Assembly (NCBI GenBank): GCA_028564705.1
Contig: JAPXFQ010002423.1
Location: 930,001 to 994,000 of the forward strand
Source: Apricaphanius iberus
Lineage: Eukaryota; Chordata; Actinopteri; Cyprinodontiformes; Aphaniidae
Reading direction: 5' to 3'
DNA length: 64,000 bases
Both the position numbers and the translations under genes were made by a program. Under the pieces are notes generated by a model, which had not been told where the DNA came from, did no database searches, and was given only the letters and a program-made list of their open reading frames with translations. Shown here piece by piece: positions 13,888-27,237 of the stretch; positions within the stretch are counted from its first letter, which is position 1, and the number at the start of each line of letters is the position of its first letter.

Positions 13888-16800
13888 CTGAAGGGAATTG
13901 AGAAGAATGAAGAAATAGGCCATGACAATGGAAAATGGAACCAAAACACCAAAGAGCCAAGTCAGTCCAAGGATTGGCAGCAACACCAACACTGCTTTCA
14001 CTGCAGCCCTGTACTCACATGAATAAAAGAATAAATCAAATAAGAAAATCAAACCATATACATATGAATCTGAGCAAAAAAACACAAGCAAGAGAAAACT
14101 TCTGAGATATTTGATTAATCCGATTAAGTTCGTAAAGCCAATTTTATTTCATTTCCAAATCAGGTCAAAATTATTTTTTTAAATCATGGAACTCTTCCCT
14201 GGACATTAATAGAATAACTAAATAATCGCTTTCCCAAGCAATGCTAATGTGGGTATACCTTCAAATATGTAAAGGGATTTTATGGACTGATACTGGATCA
14301 TAAAAATAAGTTTGCTTTGAAATATATACAAAAAAATGTAAGATCCAAACAAACAGCAACAAAAACTGATTTACCTATTTGGAATACTTTCTGATTACTC
14401 TAGGCTCTATTTGCACTTCATCCAGCTTGCATAACATCCTCCCCTAAATTTTGACCCTTTTAAAAAAAAAAATCTCAACAGCTCCGTCTTCCTCCAAAAA
14501 CATGTGGGCAGGAACGCTGATGTGGTGACAACTTCCCACCCTCAATGTGACTTAATTCTGTTTGGAGTCAAATTAGCTTCCCACTCAGATGACTGCCAAA
14601 ACCCAACAGCTGTCTGTGCATTTGTGTGCTTTTGAAATGACAAGCTACCAGAACTGGCTTAATCCGTGGGCCAATGTGTTTACATTTCCACGCTGACTGC
14701 CGCCCGGAGGTGCGAAGCAGTTCAAGGCCTGCATTGAAAACTCTCACAGAGCATCCACTGTGCTCTCCAGAAGACTCATGAATTAAAACATCCACAAAAA
14801 ATATACAGTTTATTTGTATTACCATCAGTTTTTAACACTAATTATATATAGAAGTAGGGTAATGCCAGATGCAAAAAAATGTACTCTAGAGGCAATGATA
14901 CACTTAATATGTCTGTGCATCATATTAAAAAGAGGAATGAAGAACACATTTATTAACCAAAAACTGTAGCAGAAATTAAAGTAGATGAACAAGCAACAAA
15001 AGAGGCATGAAAAAATTAAAAAATATAAATTTTACTGATAAAACCTATATGGAATTGAGATATATTGATTCAGTTTAAAGTTAAGGTAATTTACATACGT
15101 ATAATGAAAATAGTATTAATACAAAGCTAATCAAATGTATATCATAATAGGTTAATAAGAAGACGAGACATTTGGATTTGATTTGTGACTAAAGCTTATA
15201 GTCAGTACAGGCACATTCAATTTTAAAAGAGAACAAATGGTGCCTCCTAGTGGCTCCTACCTGATCTGGTCATAAGCTTGCTCAACAGGACTCAAGCCAG
15301 AAGCAAGCATGATGGACCTTCTTTTTGCTGTAGCAATAGTGATGATTACCACCCTGGTCAGAACCAAGATATTGACCTGCAAATACATATATTTTTTAAT
15401 GAAAATAGAACACAAAAAAACAGAAGCCGGAAATGACTCAGTTATTATGTTGTTTGTTTGTTATTATGACTTTTAGAAATTTCTGAGTACATAATAAAGT
15501 ATCACATATAAAAAAAGGTAATTAAAAGTTAATGTCAAACATGTCATGCCAAAATTGTTGAACAGTGTCAAACTGCTTTTTCATCAATAACTTAAAAAGA
15601 AGAAAATAACATCTTAGGACCTGGAACTCTAGACTCACAAAAGTTGAATGTGCTTTTTATTAAGAATTTTATATTTCAAATAACTAAAAGAGAGTATTCA
15701 AAAAATGTAATAAATACAAGAATAAATAAATAAATAACTGACCATAATGATAAATATGACAGGCCCAACAAATCCCCAGATGATACCATTGTGGACACTG
15801 AGCCAACAGTAGTCATCCGATGAATATTTGTCTGAGGCAGACGCAAGAGTGATGGTGACTATCAGCACAGGTAGACCTGGCAATATGAGGGGGGGGGGGG
15901 GGGGGATTTGGATTTGAATTTGTTTGAATTTTAAAAATTACATACATAAAGATTGCAAACATTTATGTCACTTAAGTATTTCTGTATACAAGAATTTTTT
16001 TAAACTTGAAAAATATCAGCTTAATTTCTAAGATGTTTATGATTTGATTTATTTTTTTTATAGACACACCAGAATTGCGGCTACTAAAATCTTCTAAGCG
16101 ACTTGTTCAAAGGCAAAACAATGATTCATATTTACAAAACCAATGTACCCCAGCCGATGAGATAGTAATACTTCATATGATGATCCTCGCTGAGGTTGAC
16201 AGCAACTACTTTGCTCCAGAGCAGCAGCCCTTCGACCAGCATCCAACTAAAGGCTGCCATGAAGAAGAGATGGAGCAGCGCAGCAACAAGTGTGCACGCC
16301 ACCTTCAAAACAATTATGAAAAGATCACAGATAAGCTAATGAGAGCAAATTTTTGGTTTTACTTTATATGTCAAAGGTTTGTAGCAACATACAAAATATT
16401 TGCAAAGAAGACAATCAGTAAAACTGGTCTCAGAAATACAGTCAAATTAATTACAGTGTGTCAACTGTAATTACAATACCTGGTCTACAATATCTGGTCA
16501 CACATTTAATAATCCGAAACACTATTTTGGGTCAGTTAGTTACCAAAATGATATGTATTTTCTGAAAGCCAAAATTGTAAAAGAATATATCACAAATGTA
16601 TGTCTTCAAAATTAGAAGTTTACATACATTTCCTCAGTATTTGGACTTGATATTTGGACTGCATGGCAAGCAGAGTTGTACTAGTGTGCCAAATGTGCAA
16701 CTAGGAAGAATTAGTTTATGGAGAATTTCTGTACTGGTATTGAACAAGTTCAAACTAGTAGTGGAACATTGTTAACTAGTTCAGTGTAGTTGAATACTAA

Positions 16801-17860
16801 TTTACAAAACAGTTGATATCAAGGATATGGAGTTTTTACAAAATCAGCTTGCCATACTGCCTCTGCCTCCAGCTGGCAGATAATATTTATTTTTGTTTGT
16901 TTGTTTGGTTGGTTGGTTGCAGCACACCTTGACGTAACATGAGCACTCAGTGGTGTTTGAAAGTTGATAGAACAAGGTTGGCGCAGAGGGGGCTACAAAT
17001 GAAAAAAGGAAAGGTCTGGAAAAAGACACAGCTAAATGTCCAAACGTGCAACTTTTTCAGTAAAACAAGCTTGTGTAATATGACAAATGAGGTCCATGAA
17101 ACCGTTAAGACAACACCTTGAACTTTGCCTGTAAATCACTATTCGAGTTAATCAATTACCGTATCAAGTCAATTAATTGTGTGATGTTGTGGCAACTAAT
17201 ATATAATTTCAATAATAATATGATGCGATGCCATACAACTGAGAAACTTCGCCTTGTAGCTCATCAGTTAGATGAAAATCCAGCCCACAAACCAGAGTGG
17301 CCAGGATTACTTATTGAGTAAATATTAAAAATTAGTACTAATATAATGAAGAGGTTGTTGTAGACCTGCTCCTTTTCAAATGTGCCCTGCTAGCTGATTC
17401 AGCATTACAATAATAAAAAAAAAATGAATTAATTAGAGGCTTTGTTAAAATAGGAGATTTGTACAGAGAATTTTGACCATTTTTAAGTGGGATTAATTTT
17501 CAGATGCAGTCAGGAGTCCGTTGTAATGAGAGGATTTCTCTCATTAACAGAAGGAACAAATGTGTCAAAAAGCAGGTATTAGTTCCAATATAACTACTTA
17601 TATGCCCAATTGATAGTGTGACCTGTTATATTTTTTTCTTTAAAAGTAAGACAATAAATAAAAAAGCCCACATTTAAAAGAAAATCGAAGTAATATACAA
17701 TGTGAACATGCTGAAATAAATCTACCTTGTGAAACAGTTAACCGTTATTGGAAATTAACCTTGAATTGGAATTTTTTTTTGAAAAATACTCTGAATTATA
17801 AAACTTTACAGAACAGTGTGCGTTTGCAGCTTTAATATGTAAGGTTGTAATTACATGATT

Positions 17861-17892
<32 letters not shown>

Positions 17893-20800
17893 CCCCAGGG
17901 CTGAAAATGAGTTCCTCTCCGACCCTGGTAACAATAGTCATTATCCACCTCTATTTCATCAGACAACAAGACATGTCTCTAAAAATGAAGATCATTGTTC
18001 CTGTATGCATTTGCAAACTGTAATCTGGTAATGGCTTCCTCCTTGCTGAATAGCCTTTCAACCAACCTCGATACAGGATACGCTCACTGTGGATAACGGT
18101 ACTGTCTCACCAAATTAAGGAAGCATTTTCATAATGTTGGCTTTTGTTCTGGGTTCATTTGAACATTTCAGACCAAGAAAGGTTCTCTGGGACACTGAAC
18201 CCTTTCTGAGCAGACTTTCCCACAGCGTCAAACAAGAAAGTAGAGTATTTGAGCTGTGTCCTTCAAATACAGTACATCCAGATGTGTTACTCCAATTAAC
18301 TCAAATGTGTTAGTTAACATATCAGAAGTTTGTAAAGTCATGCAATCATCATCTGGGCTTTCCTTCACTGTATAAGGAGATAGTAATCATTCTGTTTGTA
18401 CACCTCTGATTTTGAATACAATGATAACTAAGTCTCTGACATATGCTTTCAGTATTGTGGCATTAAGCAAATAGATATGGTTTTGATATTTCCAACTGAC
18501 CTAAAACTAGAGAACGTTGGACTGATTTAACTTCAGGCTGTGAGAAAAAAAAATGTCTTTTCATTCTCTGAATGTCAACTTCTTTTGTTCAACTGTAAGT
18601 ACAACTTCCATAAATTAAGGATGCTGGAAAATAAATGAATTTATGCTACATTGTTTCAGGCCTTATTAATAAGACCTTGCTAAGTCCTAAAATAATTAAC
18701 AAGCATCCTCTCACCCTCGGGAAACAAACCAATCTTGGTTTACAAGGCATACAACGACCAGAGGTCATAAACTAAGTGACCACCTGAGACTAAGCTGTGG
18801 CTTCTGGCAGATGGACACAACTTTTGTGGTCACTTATGTCACATCATCTTCCAAAATCATGTGCTTTTTTTTTTTACTTTATTTCTTTTCAACCTCTTAA
18901 ACAATGACTAGAATATTTGTATCTGTTGTTTTGTTAATTATACCTAATAATGATGAGTTTCAAAGTTATCTTCATTATTAGTATATAATTTGTATTTCAT
19001 GCAGGAATAAAATAATAAATATGCATATAACGAGCACAAAATTCATCTGCAACACTACTTTTACTTACTATTGAACTTCTGCTGATTTATTTGATTCACA
19101 TTTGTCCATAATCTGTTCATTGGAGCAACATTACTCACAAAACTCGTAAATAAAAGATTATTGCATGTATAGTACCTTGCTGTGTATTGCTGATCCACTG
19201 CAGAGCAGAATCACCTGGGCACAGATCAGAGCTATAAACAGGTTTTTATGGATGGAGGTCCTGTCTGATTTAGGGATGCTAGAAGCACAGAGAGAGACAT
19301 GATAAAATAAAAATGCTTAGTATCAAAACATATGAGTGCTGATAAAATTAAAGAATTCAAATAAAAATGCTGTGTTTTTCTTGGTTTGATTTCCCTATAG
19401 ATCCTTACGAGATGTATTAAAGGCTTACAGAAATAATTGGTGCACAATTAAACCCCTTACCTATATAATTACAAAATAAAAGCATTGATAATTCAAAATA
19501 GAGATTTCTGTTAATGGAATGAAGCTAAAGAAAGAAAAAAATTAAATCCTTCAAAAAAGCTAAAGTAAATATCTGACTTTGACTATTAAAGAAAAAAGTT
19601 CCTAAATCAAACTTGTGTGTGCATTTTTCTTTAATTCTTTTGTTATAATCCTCATGAATACAGATGTAGCTAAGTCCAAGTGGAAGATGACCTCTGCCTG
19701 AAGATATCAACAGAATCTTAGCTTTGAACCCGTTTCATAAATTAAATAATAAGCGCCAGAAACATCTGCAGTTATTTTGCTGTGGAACTAGACACTAGAT
19801 TGTCAATATTCTCTTGGAGATACCTAAGACTTTACTAACCAAAACAGTATGCCTTTTTAGTTAGATTTTTTAAAATTGAAATCATTAGATGCTATCTGTA
19901 AACCAACTAGCGGTTTAGCAGGTATGCCATTAAACTGTTTCATTTTAGATTGAGCTTTTTGACAACAAATAGGTTGAAAAAGAAAGAACATATATGGTAA
20001 AGCACCTGATGTTCACTGTTTAATGATACTGCTATCATTGAGTCTATAAAATACCATCATTTTCAATAAAAATCATGTGGACTCTGACAGCAAACTGCAT
20101 CATCCTTATGGTAACTATCAAATAAAAAGAAAAAGCTTAGAGTTACCTATCTTTTTTGTAGGAATAAGGAAGACTGTTTGACTGCATTTAAAAAAATATA
20201 TAGATAACATAATTCATTTTAAGATTACAGAAAACTCTGTTAAATAGGTAAAAAGCATTGTTTTCTTCAGACTTCATTTGCTGAGGTATTTTAGAACATG
20301 CCACTTTAGAAACAATCAACAAAATGACAGCAGAAAAAATACTGCGATTACTCTTTTCCCCAAAGTATTAAACCATAACAAGCAATCATATATTTACACT
20401 TCCCTTCATTCATGTGTACAAGTATTGCTGCAGCAGTTCTTGGTATTAAAGCTTCCAATAAAGCTCAATTATTTAAACCAATTAGGCCAATGTCAGAATT
20501 GCTGCATCACACCAAATAAATGTAGCGGTCTGTAAAATAAGCCTCTGCACTGCCAGTCAGTGTTGTGTTTCCGGTGTAGGATAAGTCAAATGAACATCAT
20601 ACAGCAGCATGTGTGAAATGAACTGCTGCCCTCTTTTCTTTAAAGACAATTATAAAGGGTCAGGGCAGAACTTCTTCTGCTGATTGAGATCCCTATGTGA
20701 CTGTAATGTTAATTACCAGCTGCAGCATTCCACCATAAAACTTTAGAGAGGACTCATGTGTAGACAACAGTAATCACTTCATTAGCACAAGTCAATACTG

Positions 20801-21520
20801 ATAGAGGTCTGTAGTATGGAAGGGGAGGAGGTACACTCCCAGTACGTCATCCCATGCCAGTTGAGTGTATGTATTTTTCTGTAAATTCAGCTTATTTGAG
20901 GACCTAATTCTAGTGTATACTTCACTGTCATCAAGTTTGCACTCACGCACACGTATTGACAGAGACGCTTTCCTTTCATACTTATTTGTCATTGCGAAAC
21001 TGTTCCTCAACAGGACAGCAGGGGGTGTAGACCTTTTCTGACAGTTCTGCCTACAATTGCTGTGTCTTCTCTGGTTGACGATAGTTTGATTACTTCAGCC
21101 TGTTAAAGCACATCCACTCAAGGAGCAATCACCAACAGAGAGGGAGTTTTGATTGAGCTGGAAAGCGCTCTCCGTTGCACTCAACGGATAGTTAAAAAAT
21201 TGGGCTCTACACGTGATGGAGAGGGATAAATTAGGCTTTTTCTGGAGGTGTATATCAACATAGAATAGAACAGTATGCATTTCATTGAGAAAAATGCTAT
21301 TTATTAAATTCTACGCAAAACAGAACAACAAAAAGTTCATGTTAGTTTGTTGGCTGGGACAGCAATTGATTTGCATCACTAGTAAACAGAACCAAGAATG
21401 TTAAATAGCTACTTACTCCAGGACAGTGAAGAGCAACAAGGTCACCACCAGTGCGCAGAGAGATGCCCCACAGCCGATGAACGTAAGCTTGGTCAAAATG
21501 AGCTCGTCTTCAGGAGTCCA
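13888..21520 (-). CDS. adgrd2: ADGRD2 seven-transmembrane exons (helices 1 to start of 7)
   Basis: Six exons encode residues 716-959. Helix 1: LTFIGCGASLCALVVTLLLF. Helix 2: NLFIALICAQVILLCSG. Helix 3: LLHLFFMAAFSWMLVEGLLL, with Cys in VACT for the extracellular disulfide to the Cys in DDYCWLS. Helix 4: LIGWGLPVLIVTITLA. Helix 5: GFVGPVIFIIMVNILVL. Helix 6: VLVLLPILGLTWLFGVL. Helix 7 starts AYFFILLNSLQ. Class B2 hallmarks are intact. The last exon found ends in a consensus donor at 13887, so at least one more exon should exist. Confidence 0.92.
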
Positions 21521-24500
21521 CTAAAACAGAGGAAAAAACGTGGTAATGGGAAATAGGAAAAAAAACAAAATGGGCAATCCTTTCCAATATGGAGATTGGG
21601 ACATAATGTGAATATTTTAGTGAGTGATAATGTGAGTTAACTATAACAATGTTAAAAAAAAATATTTATACACAGTCACTTAGGTTTCTTTGTGATTAGT
21701 GTTTCTAAAAATATAATAATATCAGAACTCAAAGTGCTATTGAGAGTTTGGTTTTTGAATTTCATGTATATTTTCCACCAAAAAATTTGTCCTCTTTATT
21801 TCAACAATTAGACCTGTTATCAGTTCAAGTCAATAGAACATACAATCTTGAGGACTTAAACAACATCAATGTTTTCTCCTGTGTTATGTAGACGAGCAAC
21901 CAATATTCCCTCTAAGCTGCTTGTGTGTTGCAGTTGCGCACAGCTAATAAGGCTTTCGCACACAGATCACGAAAATTAAAAAAAAATAAATAAATAACTA
22001 AATAATTTATTCAGAGCTATGCCTTTGTTATCTGGGCCGTCAGTGTGGGCTTACCAAATTAATTATGTTGTGACAAATATATAAAAGCTATATACACAAA
22101 TGCGAAATAACATGGCTCTGACCATCCAATCAGAGCATGGAAATATTCATTTATCAATAGTTAGTGAACTTTATCTATTTATTTTTTTTGGAGATGGGGG
22201 CGAGGTGGTCTGTGTGTTTGGCAAATAAGGGTTTTTTCAGGGTCTAGATTAAAGATAGAGACTGGTATGCCAGTAAGACTATGATAAGAAAGAAAAAGTA
22301 AAACATATATCATTAAAACCAGTCACAAATGCAACACTCAATTAAAAGTGTAGCTGTAGAAATTAAAATGCTGCAATTAGATTATTTCAACAAACCTTGT
22401 AACTTGGATGGATGCGATGCTGGCATGCCCACAGCACACTAATCTGATGTTTCTTACATTGGCCCAAAGGACCACTCAGGGAGTTAGTGAGTTTGCTCAG
22501 GCAAATGAAGAATTAGAGGGAACATTGCAAGTACATTTATTTTATGTATATTATATTATTTTATATCTTCATATTGATATTAAGCTTAAATAAAAGTCTT
22601 TGTGCTTTACTGAACAAGAGTTAAACATCGACTGCTTTAGTACTGTGGAAAATATATAATTTTCTCTTTGCTCATGTAAAATCATTTCATAAATTGATTA
22701 TGTTTGGTCTTATATCTAATATATAGCTGCATTTGCTATATTTATTCATTCTCTTTAAAGCATTTGAGGTTGTTATGAATGTATCTCCCATTTTTTGAAA
22801 GAAAGTAGCAACATGTTAATGTCATGAAAGGCACCTTAAGATATGTAAGATTGTATGTTCTGTTTATGATTGTGGGTCCTCTAGTTTTAACTTGACATGT
22901 TTCACTTATACAAGCAGATAATCTCCTCACATCACCAAATAACTTTTGTTACCTTAGATTCAAAGTAATTCATCAAGACAGCAAAGTTGGTCGTGTGGTT
23001 ACACAGACATGAAGTGTCAGTAGAGCCGACAGAGATCACAGAGCAGCCATCACTGGACCAGCCACTTGCATGACTATGCCTAGTTGATAAAGCACAAAAG
23101 CATCCACATATTAATGAATGCTCATCAGGTTTACCTTGCATGATCTCCTGATGCCTGTGATGGACTGGCGACCTGTCCAGGGTGTACCCTGCCTCTCGCC
23201 CGTTGACAGCTGAAGATAGGCACCAGCCCCCCCGCGACCCCTTGAGGATTAAGCGGTTCAGAAAATGGATGGATGGATCTCCTGATGCACTGCGTTACTG
23301 CCACATCCAAAAACATGATTGCTACATTGACTTCTTTCTCTTTCGCCTTTTCCCTTCAGGGTTCGCCACAGCAATTCCTCTGTTTCCATTTAGTCCTATC
23401 CTTTGCATCCTCTACCCTCACACCAACTACCTTCATGTCCTCTTTCACCACATCCATAAATCTCTTTTTTTGTCTTCCTCTCTGCCTCCTGCCTGGTGTC
23501 TCCAACCTCAGCATCTGTCTACCGATATAATTGTCATCTTTCCTCTGAACATGTTCAAACCATCTCAGTCACGCCTCCCTGACTTTATCCCCAAAACATC
23601 TAATATGAGGTGTCCCTGTTATGAACTAATTCCCAATCCTATCAATCTTTGTCACTCTCAAAAATAATTACTACAGTACTTCAGTAACCTGGATCTTTTT
23701 GTATTGTTTGTTTATTTGTTTTTTATATGATGGACAGGATGCACTATAAACTTCATTTTGGTTTTGCCTCTGATTCAATGAAAAATAAAGCAATCTAATC
23801 TAAACTAATTTCAACATCTTGAGTTCTGCAACCTCCAGTTCCGCTTTCTGTCTTTTCTTCATTGGTAGTCTCTAAACCATACAATATCCCTGGTCTCACT
23901 ACTGTCTTGTACACCTTTCTCTTCATTCTTGCTGAAACCCTTTTATCACGCATCTGAAAATGTTCTCCACCCAATCAAACCATTTTGCACATGCATCGTC
24001 ACCTCTTTTCCACATTCTCCATTGCTGGACCGTTGACCCTAAGTACCCTAAGTCCTCTTCTTTCTACGTTTCCACTCCCTGTAACTTCACTGTTCAACTT
24101 GTGTCTTTCCCATTTACACACATGTATTCTGTCTTGCTGCGACTAGTCTTCATTCCTCTCTTTTCCAATGCATACTTCCACCTCTCTAGTTTTTCCTCCA
24201 CCCCTACCCTGCTCTCACTGGAAATCACAATGTCATCTGCATCATAGTCCATGGAGATTCCTGTCTAACATCATCTGTCAGCCTGTCTATCACCAAACCA
24301 AAAGGGGCTCAGAGCCGATCCTTGGAGTCCCACCTCGAGCTTGAACTCCTCTGTCACTCCTGCAGCTCACCTCACTGCTGTCTCAAAGCTCTCATATATG
24401 TCCTGCACCACTCTAACCTACTTCTCTGCCACTCCAGATTCTGCTTCTGGGGACTCTAAATTGTGTCCAGTGATTACTAGAGATGTAGTTTCAAACACAT

Positions 24501-27068
24501 CTGTGGGTTGTAAAAATAAATGATGCTAAGAGGACAATATATGTACCTGTATTTGCTATATTTTCTGGAATAAACTAGAAAAGACTGATAGAGTGAAATA
24601 TTATTTTTTAACAGTGTTTAGACCCCTGTTTATGGCATTTATTAATTTGTTTGTGATCTTATTAATAGTAAAATATACCACAGTTGTTAAAGTGGGTCCG
24701 TTGTTTGTTAAACTTACATCAGGCTAAAATTCCAAAAGGCACAAACAGGATGAACTCTCTGGGAATACCCTGCCTAGAAACAAAAAGATAGAGTTGGACT
24801 TATTACCCATCTTTATCTATAACAAAGAGTCAAGATGCTGTATAACTTCAAGCTGAATAAGGGATAATCCCTTAGCATTCTAATATGAGGATATTATTTC
24901 CCAATACAGTATCAAAATGCAAGCATGTTCCCTGAAATTTGCCATGACTTTGAGTTGGTAACCATTGGTGTCGACCATGTAAAGTCTCCTAAATTATAAC
25001 AAGTTGATATCCAGAATTTTAAATATATTTTATATATTTTCTAGGCTTTACTTTCGCATGGAAATCAATGGCCTTCATGTGTGAAATGGGATATTTTTAT
25101 TCAAATGTTGTTGAGGTATTTTCATTTTGGACTCTTACCCTTAGAGAAATAAATTGTAACTTTTTTATTCAAAAATAATGATTAACATTTTTTTTCATGA
25201 AGTTGTATCATTAGCATAAATTTACCTTTCAGATATCACTACATCCATCGAGTTCACCAAAAAACACTAATATCTGAATATTAAATGCAAAAATAGTATG
25301 AACAGTACATATCATGGGTTGAATTATCATACTGTACGAGGCACCGTGAACAATGTCCTGTACCACTTGTGGTGATGTAAGGGTATACTGGACGGCCACA
25401 GGGACTGTTTGACCCTTCAAGACATCTCGGACAGCTGCTGATATGACAGCAGAGGTTAGTTTTCTTGGAAGAGTCCTAGAAAAGCAAAAAAATATTAGTC
25501 TTACTTGAATGTATCAAACTTCAAAACAATCTACCTGCAACATTTAATTAAACAACAGATTAGAAATGCTTAAAAATAGAAACCTCAGATTTGATGCTAG
25601 GGAAATTGTGAACAGTTCTAAGGTCCTGATTATTCTGCTTGATGAAATGTAACAGTAGCATAAGTTTAATAGAATAATGTAGAGATCATAATACAATGTT
25701 CAAGAGAGTTCAGGTATGTTGTTCTTATTTCAAAATAATATCAACAGTGGAGGAACAATAACAAACCTCTCTGCTTCCTCTTGATGAGTTTCTGTAGGTT
25801 TTTCTGCAGCAGACACAACTTCACTGAGTTGGCTGTAGTAGGTATGAATAAGAATCACTTCTTTATATCCTGTTTTTAACAGAGGATAGAGAAAGTGCAG
25901 CTTTATGTGAAACCCACCGTGGCTTGATGAAAACCAAAAGTAAAGAAAGTGGTAAATGAGCAGACAGCAAAAAGGAAATCTAAATGCAAGTATATTTTAA
26001 TAATATATTCTTTATATAATTTTATTATTCTCTAATATGTACAAAATTGCAATAGCAATCTGCAGTAGGGCATGACAATTTGCGTTTAAATTTAGGACAT
26101 TTTTTTGACATTTGACTTTCAACTATTAACATCTAGCCGTTAATTTCCATTATTAAATAAAACATAATAGGGTTGATGTCAATATAGAAAATCAAACATA
26201 AACATAAAGGGTGGATGGTGAAATTAGATCCCTACCCAATTTATTTAACCGCTGGAGTTCAGAGTCTGGGATGATCAACTCATCAGGATTATTTCTGCTG
26301 GGCCTGTGAGAAGACACGGCAGATGGCCTGAAGACTTGACTACTGCTTTCGAGAGAGAGTTTTTGCCACTTCAGGTACAAATCTGAAAGCACAGCAAGCA
26401 AAATATATTATAACATCTGTTATTTTACAATACTGATGTACTATGTTACAGGTCTGAAGATGCAAAGAATAATCCAAAACATTAAACCACCTATGTTTTT
26501 AGTAGAGAGAGTGATGCTTTTTTGCTCCACAAACAGAGTGTCTGCAAGAGCTTTACTGAGATTATCAATGCTCTCGACAATTGTAAATGGTCCAACGTTG
26601 AGCTGCAGAGTTAAAAAAAAAAAAAATCACAATTACTATAGTGAGGGCTTTGATAGATAAACATTTTGATCAACAATTACTATTACAAAAACAACATTTC
26701 CAATCTCACCCCATCCTCAGTCCAACCAACCCACTGTGCAGCCTTAAGTGGCTCAAGAATCACACTTGCTAGGTTTAAATAGTTTGTAGCAATGGACACC
26801 ATGACCTCTGCTGAATTGCTTCCTGCAGAGCGGGCACTGTCTGCAATGCTATCAATCAGCTGGGAGAGGTAGAGGATGTCACTGGGGGTCAAGGGGTGAG
26901 CACCATCAGCCTTTATCGTTTTCAGAGCAGCCTGAGTCAGCTGCAGCAGGGAGGTCAGATCTATGTTTTTGGAGGTGTTGACGATTAGCTCCTCCATAAC
27001 CTAGAGAGAGAAGGAAGGAAGGAAGGAAGGAAGGAAGGAAGGAAGGAAGGAAGGAAGGAAGGAAGGAA

Positions 27069-27146
<78 letters not shown>

Positions 27147-27156
27147 AGAAGAGAAA

Positions 27157-27237
<81 letters not shown>

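Larger units (their letters stand above)
16600..18600 (+). mobile_element. Tc1/mariner-like transposon fossil
   Basis: The left end near 16612 reads AGAAGTTTACATACATTTCC, the usual fish Tc1 terminus. From about 17960 to 18600 the sequence aligns by eye with Tc1 antisense transposase and its 3' flank, including TTCTGGGTTCATTTG, and ends TTCAACTGTA. The middle (about 16.7-17.9 kb) does not look Tc1-like and may be a second insertion. It is non-coding. Confidence 0.5.

Noticed and set aside
23182..23667. 161-codon plus-strand ORF
   Set aside because: It is the antisense of the dispersed element and of an RTE-type LINE.
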